This document shows, in pieces, positions 56,263 through 64,000 of a stretch of DNA of 64,000 nucleotides. A program made the translations under genes and the position numbers. The notes below the pieces were generated by a model, which worked only from the letters and a program-made list of their open reading frames with translations, was not told the DNA's origin and did no database searches. The DNA comes from Primulina eburnea (taxonomy: Eukaryota > Streptophyta > Magnoliopsida > Lamiales > Gesneriaceae), in NCBI RefSeq assembly GCF_022965805.1, contig NC_133101.1, positions 17,827,054 through 17,891,053 on the forward strand, read 5' to 3'. Each line of letters starts with the position of its first letter. The first letter of the stretch is position 1.

Positions 56263-58609
56263 GAAACTTTAACATCAACTTAAATCATAAACTTATCTTT
56301 TCGATATCATAGTCCTAAAAATCTTTAACATCAACTTAAAACATTAATATCATTCTCACCACTCAAAACATATCATAGTCCTAAAAATCTTTAACATTAA
56401 CTTAAATCATAAACTTAACATAAATGCGGAAAACTAGCGTTGGTCCTCGGGTTATGTGCACCTTCAGTGCAGCAAGATCAACCATCATAGTCTCCTTCAA
56501 CATTAATATCATTCTCACCTGCATCCTACACCTAGTGAGTCTATTGACTCAGCAAGCAATAACCATAATAACGAGTAATACGTATACAATCACATGCAAC
56601 AGTGAAAATACTATTACTTAAAATACATTTCATGAACATGCATGAACATAAACATTTTTCATATCATCATAAACATATTCATTTTCATCATATACGTATA
56701 CGTTTTCCTTTTCGTTGAATTCAGATAGTTAATTGTGACTTTCGTATTATGGGTCGATGGATCCATCTACATGTAACCACAGTACTGGGCGGCGGGGACA
56801 TCAGCGACACTCTCACCAGTCAACTGAGCCTTGACCTTACGTATTAAAATATCATCATATCACGTATTCGTATTAGCCACAATTAATTTACTTCCTTCAA
56901 CATTTTATATTTTCATCACTTTATAAAAACCATGCATTTAAATATCATTTTTATTTTAAAACCAAGCATGCAACATATCTTTTAGATTTAACGTTTTATC
57001 ATAAAATCTCATAAATATTTAAAATAATCATTTTAACGTATAAAACAGCATTCAGAGCACTGCCATGACGTTTACTATTTTTTAGGTGTAAAATGACCGT
57101 TTTACCCCTAGACGTAAAATTTTTCGTATTTATCCTTAGACCTCTAAACGACATCTCAAATCATTCCAAACTTAACATATAACCATAAAACACTCCTATA
57201 AATATTCCTTAGGCTTAAAACTTAGCTTTTCGATAGATTGCTCTATTCGTTTTTAAATTTAGACGTACCCCCAGTTTAAACTCGTATAAACTCGAAACTT
57301 AACCAAATTTTACCAAACTTGAACCAAAGCTTAACAACACCTAATTAAACCATATTCTACCCAAATCAAGCCCATTAAGTCCTTTGAACACGCCTAGGAA
57401 GCTACTGAATTTTTCTACACCAAGAGTCCTAGTCCTAATATGATTCGAACCTAGGCTAATTTCGACTCCAGCCCTTAACCACCATGTCCAGCCTCTACCC
57501 AACCATCCTAGGACCTAGAAAAAACCCATGACATGCTGCTGGACCAAACCTACAAGCCCCAAACATGCCTAGCCCTTTAACCGTATTGTAGGACTCTAAC
57601 ACAAACAATTTTCGTTCATAATGGTATCCTATATTTTTCAACCTTTAAACATGCTCCCAAGGGTCCTCAAACATGTCGAAGATCATCCCTTCAAGTTCCC
57701 CTACCGTGGAAGCCCCTTTGTGCATCATTATGAGAGTTTTTTTTTTAAAAAAAAACTCTAGTTTTATGCATAATAAGCCATAAAAACGAAAATACAAGGT
57801 AGTGTTTCATATTTTTCATGCAAACATGCATCAAACATACAATATGGTGTGATAGATGAGAAAAAAAGAAGATTAAGGCGTGTCTTTGCGTTTAAAACGC
57901 TCGAAATACGAATACCATAGCGGTGAAAGTCGGCGACGAACGGAGGACGATTTCTATTTTTTTCTACCATTTTTTCTTGTCAAAACCCCATTAAAAACTC
58001 ACCTTGGGATGCAAGGGAGTCGAGTGATTGTTGTTGGAAGGAAGAACGAGGAAGAAAGTCGAAGAACGAAGGAGAAAAAAATAAAAACTTTCTTACCTTC
58101 CTTCCCTTCTTCGGCCGCCGGTTTCTTCCAAATCTTTTACGTAACTTAGTGTGTGTTTCGTTGTGTTTGTGTGTGTAGGTGTTTAGGGGTGTGTGTGGGT
58201 TTAGGTTTAAATAAATAAAAAAACAAAAAGGCTTTTTATTTTTTTAATTAATAGGCTTAATCAACACTAGTTTTTTTAATTTATAAATTTGGCCCATTAA
58301 AAATATGAAATCATTAGGCTTAAATTAAAAAGGTTTAAAAATATATATTTCCAAAAATCTCCTTATTAAGTAAAAATAAAAAATTAGCTTTTAAATCTTT
58401 AACACCTTAATCGTCTTCGGTCCTCCGTTCCGACCTACCCACGATATTCGTCTCAAAATCTTTAAATCATGAAATCAAATAAAATTACACAATTAATCAT
58501 TTATTCACTCAATATCATTCATACATCCAAAATCATTTAATTAAAATATTTTATCAATTTAATAATTTCCATACATGCGGTCTACGTGGACTGATTTTCG
58601 GGTGTTACA
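56263..58609 (-). repeat. Gypsy LTR in opposite orientation, right arm of the inverted repeat
   Basis: Read on the minus strand it begins TGTAACACCCGAAAATCAG at 58609. It continues past the length of the left arm into LTR parts similar to 50400-50770 (GGCGGCGGGGACATC near 56790, CACCTAGTGAGTC near 56528 on the plus strand). It is cut off near 56263. A short duplicated piece, CATAGTCCTAAAAATCTTTAACAT, lies at 56308 and 56374. Confidence 0.83.
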
Positions 58610-58783
58610 TCATAGGTGCTATTTTCACAAATACGTGATCACAAACGACAAACTCGAGATCTCGTCTTTTTTTATCAGCGTAGCTTTTCTGTCGACTCTG
58701 AGCAGTCTTCATCTTGTCTCGGATCTTGGCGATTAAATAAACGGTGTGTTGAACTATCTCGGGGCCTATCGTAGCTCTCTCTC
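58610..58783 (-). pseudogene. Gypsy integrase fragment
   Basis: On the minus strand about 58 codons read KMKTAQSRQKSYAD, a DLEF stretch and DHVFVKIAP, the junction between the integrase core and its C-terminal domain as in the element at 60407-61383. It is cut by an LTR on both sides: the inverted LTR at 58609 directly abuts it and the LTR at 58784 follows. It is a remnant of a disrupted element. Confidence 0.88.
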
Positions 58784-60366
58784 TGTGACACCTCGACTCA
58801 ATTTTAAATAAAATACAGCGGAAATTAAAATTTTTCTTTTAAGGGAGGAAGGATTAACATTTTATAACATAAAATCATTTACAAAAGTTTATACATGATC
58901 ATTCAAATGATACAACAAAAATACAAAATATCATTCCTATGATCATGTCTAAAATGCTTGTCAAAATAGCCTTCACTTCCCTCTTCTATGCATATGACTC
59001 CGGCCCACATCAACGTCCCGGCTGGTCGCTCTTATCTGCATCACATGAAAAATAACTGAAATGAGTATAAAACTCAGCAAGTGAAACTCTTATATAACAA
59101 TAAACATAACATACTTTGAAAATCATGACTTTAAAGCATTAAATACCATCAACTCTGAAATATGAATATCATATCAATATAAACAATAAGATGGTATTTC
59201 TCTTTTCTCTGGTATGGATTGACATCTATATAGTAACTCTGTCTCTGAACACCTATATCCCATCGATATAAATCGACAACTCTGAGGGATATAAGCCTAT
59301 GGGCGATGATCATCTAATTGCATGCAATCTCTGACTATGTATCTATCAATCCATAATACACTTTAAACTCTCTCTTGGCATTTAAACAATCACTTTGGAT
59401 ACTCTTTCTTTTCTCTTGTATTCCCTTTCATAGTTGAGACATTAAATTGTCTCCAATATACATAACAATGGAATCAATACATACTCAAGAATCAAATGAA
59501 GAGAATAGCACATTTAAACCTTTGAAACACAATACATATAACATCATGTGAGCAAAAGAATGAAGTTCCACTTACAAACCAATAGAAACCTCCAAACTAT
59601 ACACTTGATACACCACCTACAACAATAATTCATAAATAACACCATTATCAACTCAATATCCAAGAATCCATATCAATAAATCCATTAAACCAACTATAAC
59701 AATCAACCCAAATCATCTCTTCACCAAAACCAATAATAAACCACAATAAAACCTTACCTTAGCTTCCTATCACCAATAAGAACCTCGATCTCAACTCGAA
59801 AATCCAACGAGAAGCTTAAATCGAAGATAGTAAAGAAAAGAAATGAAGAAAACCCTTAGCTTCCATGGGGAAATCTCGAAAATGGAGGAAAAGAATGGGA
59901 AAGATGAAGTCAACCACTCCAAAATGTACTTAAAAATCTCGACCATGCTTGTACTGAACACAACCGCGGGTGCGCTACCTCCAGCACCGCGGGTGCGCTG
60001 ATGTTTCGGCCCTCAAACAGTTCCCAAATAAAATGCTACCGCGGGTGCGCTGCTGCAAACACCGCGGGTGCGGTGTTCTCTCGGCCAAACTCACAAATTC
60101 CAATAATTCAGACCGCGGGTGCGGTCCTTGCAAGAGTGCGGGTGCGGTGCTGCCACGGCAGAAACAAAATCTCAAGCTACTAAAATCGAACCGAAACGCT
60201 GCACAACAACCACATAATCATCTAACAATATCCACCATGCCAAAACACAATAATACCAACTATACTATAACCCAAAACACAACTCTAAACATCTATATCA
60301 TAAAACCCAATAAACAATAATCATACAAAACTTAAACCGTACCGAACACCGGGCTCGGCTATTACA
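58784..60366 (-). repeat. 3' LTR of the rightmost gypsy element
   Basis: On the minus strand it begins TGTAATAGCCGAGC at 60366 and ends GAGGTGTCACA at 58784. The element's other LTR is not visible, so the left boundary rests on the TG...CA ends and on the switch to integrase sequence. Confidence 0.85.
59963..60149. repeat. GC-rich quasi-palindromic 14-mers in the LTR
   Basis: ACCGCGGGTGCGCT or ACCGCGGGTGCGGT occurs at 59963, 59986, 60038, 60061 and 60112, with a decayed unit at about 60136. It is the same motif as in the LTRs at 5261-7049 and 11938-13728, although those LTRs are otherwise different. Confidence 0.87.
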
Positions 60367-60379
60367 ATCTCCCCTCCTT
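60367..60379 (-). other. Polypurine tract of the rightmost gypsy element
   Basis: On the minus strand AAGGAGGGGAGAT precedes the LTR, with GAGGACGAAATTCC just upstream. Confidence 0.88.
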
Positions 60380-60406
60380 ACGGGAATTTCGTCCTCGAAA
60401 TTGACG

Positions 60407-61383
60407 TCACTGCACGAACAACTCAGGATACTTCTCTCCCATCTCATCCTCTGGTTCCCACGTAGCCTCTTAGATCAAATGATTCATCCAAAGGACTTTA
60501 ACGATGCCGATCTCTTTGTTTCTCAACACTTTAACTCTGCGATCCAAAATCTGAACCGGAATCTCTTGGTAAGTCAAACTCGGCGTCAAATCCAATGGCT
60601 CGTGGCGAAGAACATGGGAAGGATTCGCAACATACTTCCTGAGCATCGATACGTGAAAAACATTGTGAACTCTGTCAAGATCTGGCGGCAAGGCTAATCT
60701 GTAGGCTCGATCACCGACTCTATCCAAGATCTCAAACGGGCCAATAAATCTCGGACTCAACTTGCCTTTCCTGCCAAACCGCATTACACCCTTAAGAGGT
60801 GCAATCTTCAAGAACACATGGTCACCAACCTCAAACTGCAAAGGTCTGCGACGAACATCTGCATAACTCTTCTGTCTCGACTGAGCAGTCTTCATTCTCT
60901 CTCGAATGACAGCAACAACATCGGCCGTCTGTTGAACCAACTCTGGACCCAACATCTTTCTCTCGCCAACCTCATCCCAAAACAATGGAGATCGACATTT
61001 TCTGCCATAAAGTGCTTTGTACGGTGCCATGCCAATCGTCGCTTGGTAGCTATTGTTGTACGTAAACTCAACAAGAGGCAACTTGGAATCCCAGCTACCA
61101 GGATAATCAATGGTACAGGCTCTGAGCATGTCCTCTAGAATCTGAATGACTCTCTCTGACTGACCGTCGCTCTGAGGGTGATATGCTGTACTGAATGCTA
61201 ACCGCGAACCCATAGCTCTGTGCAAACTCTTCCAAAACTCTGAAGTAAATCTAGGGTCATGATCAGACACGATCGACACTGGAACACCATGAAGTCTAAC
61301 AATCTCTGCTATGTACTCCTCAGCATACTGGATCATGGAGTACGTCGTCTTGACTGGGAGAAAATGGGCTGACTTGGTCAATC
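60407..61383 (-). pseudogene. Gypsy integrase core end and chromodomain-like tail
   Basis: It contains [14 protein letters not shown], the Glu region AYHPQSDGQSERVIQILE, the C-terminal domain ([25 protein letters not shown]) and HNVFHVSMLRKYV. An in-frame TAA near 60470 (after WMNHLI) interrupts the tail, which otherwise continues EATWEPEDEM to a natural TGA at 60407-60409. The upstream border is a one-base frame change near 61390. Confidence 0.9.
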
Positions 61384-61385
61384 GA

Positions 61386-61907
61386 TCAACAATAACCCAA
61401 ATAGGAATTAAAACCTTTCTGCACTCTGGGTAGACCAGTCACAAAATCCATCGTAATATGCTCCCACTTCCACTGAGGAATCGGCAATGACAACAATGTC
61501 CCAGCAGGTCTCTGATACTCAATCTTCACCTGCTGACAAGTAAGGCACTGAGAAATGAACAAAGCAATATCCTTCTTCATACCTGGCCACCAATAGAGTC
61601 GACGAAGATCCTGATACATCTTGGTGCTGCCTGGATGTATCGAATATGGTGCGGTATGAGCCTCTATCAAAATGTCTCGCCGAATATCATCACCAACAGG
61701 AACACAAATACGGCCTCTGAAAGTCACCAAACCGTCTCCATTCAAACCAAACTCTGAATTCCCTCTTTCCTCGGCTCTAGCTCTCAACTCTGCCAACTGA
61801 ACATCAACAGTCTGCTCTCTACGGATCCTGTCCGTCAAAGTAGATCGAATAACCAATGCTGACAAACGAGCAATGGTCCCCAGAATCACTAAATCAATCT
61901 CCTCTCT
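61386..61907 (-). pseudogene. Gypsy integrase N-terminal part
   Basis: This is the segment after the in-frame TAG at 61908-61910. It holds the HHCC zinc region ([18 protein letters not shown] ... CLTCQQVK) and the first core Asp ([11 protein letters not shown]). It runs out of frame at [11 protein letters not shown] because one base has been gained or lost in the codons just before the [10 protein letters not shown] motif. Confidence 0.9.
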
Positions 61908-64000
61908 CTACAAGTCCATCAACAACGGTCTCTGAATTAAAGAACTCAAGGAAGAACTCGACTTACGACTCAAAGCATCCGCTACAACATTCGCCTTCCC
62001 TGGGTGATAACTGATTGTCACATCATAGTCTTTGACAAGCTCTAACCACCTCCTCTGTCGCATGTTGAGCTCTTTCTGAGAAAACAGATACTTCAAGCTC
62101 TTGTGGTCTGTGAAAATCTCACACTTTTCGCCATATAAGTAGTGTCTCCAAATCTTCAGGGCGAAAACCACAGCTGCCAGCTCCAAATCATGAGTCGGAT
62201 AATTCTTCTCATAATATTTCAACTGGCGAGAAGCATAGGCTATGACCTTATCTTGCTGCATCAGCACTGCACCGAGACCCTTCTTCGACGCATCAGTATA
62301 AACAACAAAATCCTCTGATCCACTGGGCAAAACAAGAACAGGAGCTGTAGACAACTTATCTTTCAACTCTTGAAATCCACTTTGGCAATCAAAGGACCAC
62401 TCGAACTTCACCGTCTTCCTCGTCAGATTGGATAACGGCAGGGCAATCTTGGAGAAATCTGAAATGAAACGACGATAGTAACCCGCCAACCCAAGAAAAC
62501 TGCGAACCTCTGACACAGTAGTAGGAATAGGCCACTTCTGAATCACCTCTATCTTCACTGGATCAACAGCTATGCCATCTTTCGAAACAACATGGCCTAG
62601 AAAAGAAATCTGCTCCAACCAAAACTCACACTTCTTCAACTTGGCAAACAGTCTCCTCTCTCTCAACAACTGAAGGACAGCTCTGAGGTGCTCTGAGTGA
62701 AGCTCTCTGGTCTTGGAATAGATCAGAATGTCGTCGATGAAAACAATGACGAAGCTATCCAAATACGGCTTGAACACGCGGTTCATCATATCCATAAAGA
62801 CTGAAGGAGCATTGGTCAGACCAAAAGACATCACAAGAAACTCATAATGACCGTACCTGGTCCGGAACGCAGTCTTAGGGATATCAGACTCCCTAACCTT
62901 CAACTGATAGTAGCAAGATCGAAGATCAATCTTCGAAAATACAGTAGCACCATGAAGCTGATCAAACAAATCATCTATCCGTGGCAACGGATACTTATTC
63001 TTGACAGTCACTTTGTTGAGCTCCCTATAATCGATACACAGCCGCAAAGATCCATCTTTCTTCTTGACAAACAGAACCGGAGCTCCCCAAGGCGAAGAAC
63101 TCGGCCGAATGAAACCTTTATCTAAAAGATCCTGCAACTGCGCCTTCAATTCTTTCATCTCTGCATGGGCCATTCTGTACGGAGCCTTAGAAATAGGAAC
63201 CGTACCTGGATCTAGATCAATCACAAACTCAACATCTCGGTCTGGCGGCAAACCCGGCACATCATCCTCAAACACATCAGCAAACTCTCTCACAACATCA
63301 ATATCATCAATATTCAACTTAATCAATCTATCCACATCGACAATAGAAGCCAAGAATCCAACACAACCTCTAAACAATAACTTCTCAGCCTCAAGACACG
63401 AAATAAAAGGAAGGACCAGCGAAGTACCTGCACTGGCGAGCATACCTCTCTGGCCATCATCTGCAAAGGTCACCGTCTTAGCAACACAATCAATAACAGC
63501 ACGATAGGTCGATAGCCAATCCATGCCAAGAATAACATCAAAGGCAACCATCGGGATAACAATCAAATCAGCAAAAACAACTCGCTCCTCAATACGAACA
63601 GGGCATGCATAAACAATAGATGTCGGGCACAACACATCCCCCGAAGGCAAAACAACACTAAGCTGGAAGGAAAGAACAGAAGGAACTATACACAAAGATC
63701 TCAAAAACAATTCAGACATAAAAGAATGAGTAGCACCTGTATCAATCAATGTCGTAGCTACCCTGTCTGAAATCAAAATAGTGCTAGAGATCACAGAAGA
63801 ATCATGATTAATACCTTCCTTTGTCATCGTGAAAATGCGTCCCTGAACTTTCTCTTTCCTCACTCCCTTTGGACAATCTCTGGCAATATGGCCTGCAGTG
63901 CCACAACGATAACAAGAATGAGTGCCAAATCTGCACTTTCCTCGATGATGCCTGCCGCATTTAGGACACAAAGGCTTCTCGGAATCAGATGGAACTGCCA
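61908..64000 (-). pseudogene. Gypsy gag end, protease, RT and RNase H (5' end outside the window)
   Basis: The frame is open from the right edge to TAG 61908-61910. It shows two cysteine-rich knuckles ([12 protein letters not shown] and [14 protein letters not shown]), protease ([27 protein letters not shown]) and RT ([45 protein letters not shown]). RNase H follows ([26 protein letters not shown]), then [11 protein letters not shown]. The TAG follows RPLLMDL where relatives continue, so it is a nonsense change. Gag proper begins outside the window. Confidence 0.93.

Larger units (their letters stand above)
58784..64000 (-). mobile_element. Ty3/gypsy element, minus strand, running off the right edge
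   Basis: A 3' LTR, polypurine tract and most of pol plus the end of gag are present; the 5' part is outside the window. Domain order and motifs resemble the chromovirus-like elements at 5261 and 21127, but the LTR and protein sequences form a separate family. The pol carries three breaks (near 60490, near 61385 and at 61908). Confidence 0.9.

Noticed and set aside
55187..58149. Similar ORFs near 55195-55530 and 57880-58149
   Set aside because: They are the two arms of the LTR inverted repeat read in opposite orientation, not a gene family.
59963..60149. CRISPR-like array of short repeats
   Set aside because: Spacing is irregular, repeats are imperfect quasi-palindromes inside a plant LTR, and the same cluster appears in other LTRs.
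62847..63507. Plus-strand ORFs opposite RT and protease
   Set aside because: Shadows of the minus-strand pol frame at 61908-64000.

Overview
This is repeat-rich nuclear DNA of a flowering plant, almost certainly a eudicot. I find no tRNA, rRNA, CRISPR or ordinary host gene. Nearly every base can be assigned to LTR retrotransposons nested inside one another. From memory, the extra ORF of the copia element resembles proteins common in Gesneriaceae/Lamiales assemblies; that placement is a weak inference.

Left part (1-44342). A Ty1/copia element on the + strand, whose 5' end lies outside the window, has its RNase H gene cut at base 242 and resumed in frame at 39131. The cut holds a minus-strand Athila-type Ty3/gypsy block with the order LTR(243-1820)-internal A-LTR(18558-20136)-internal B-LTR(37554-39130). 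One 5-bp target duplication (TTGAC) flanks the whole block, so it is a tandem element with three LTRs rather than two independent insertions. Internal A is itself cut by a minus-strand chromovirus-like gypsy element (5261-13728, duplication ATAAG). Internal B is cut by a plus-strand relative (21127-30270).

The notable content is in the Athila internals, downstream of integrase where Athila elements usually carry an env-like ORF. Both copies hold the same accessory cassette: (i) a small basic, cysteine-rich protein whose motif resembles the nucleic-acid-binding proteins of carlaviruses and related flexiviruses, (ii) a short ORF with one membrane segment, and (iii) an intron-free gene for a LOG-type cytokinin riboside 5'-monophosphate phosphoribohydrolase. 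The LOG frame is uninterrupted (214 codons) in copy B and broken in copy A. This looks like a retrotransposon lineage that captured cellular and possibly viral coding sequence and amplified with it.

Middle (39131-48025). The copia element continues with a degenerate extra sense ORF after pol (40317-42965), a possible antisense ORF, and its 3' LTR (43128-44342). It sits in an older, decayed Athila relative (44343-48025) that carries a tandem duplication of about 0.7 kb over its gag/LTR junction.

Right part (48026-64000). A plus-strand gypsy element has a 3-kb LTR, a Met-tRNA primer site and gag. An intron-like GT...AG segment (52516-53133) splits gag from protease exactly in frame. Its pol is cut off at the start of reverse transcriptase by an Athila-like solo LTR (53882-54595). 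Next come two truncated LTRs of a related family facing each other as a large inverted repeat (54708-58609) and a small integrase relic. The last feature is the 3' LTR and degenerate pol of a further minus-strand gypsy element that runs off the right edge.

Almost all retrotransposon ORFs carry at least one stop or frameshift, so the elements themselves appear non-autonomous.
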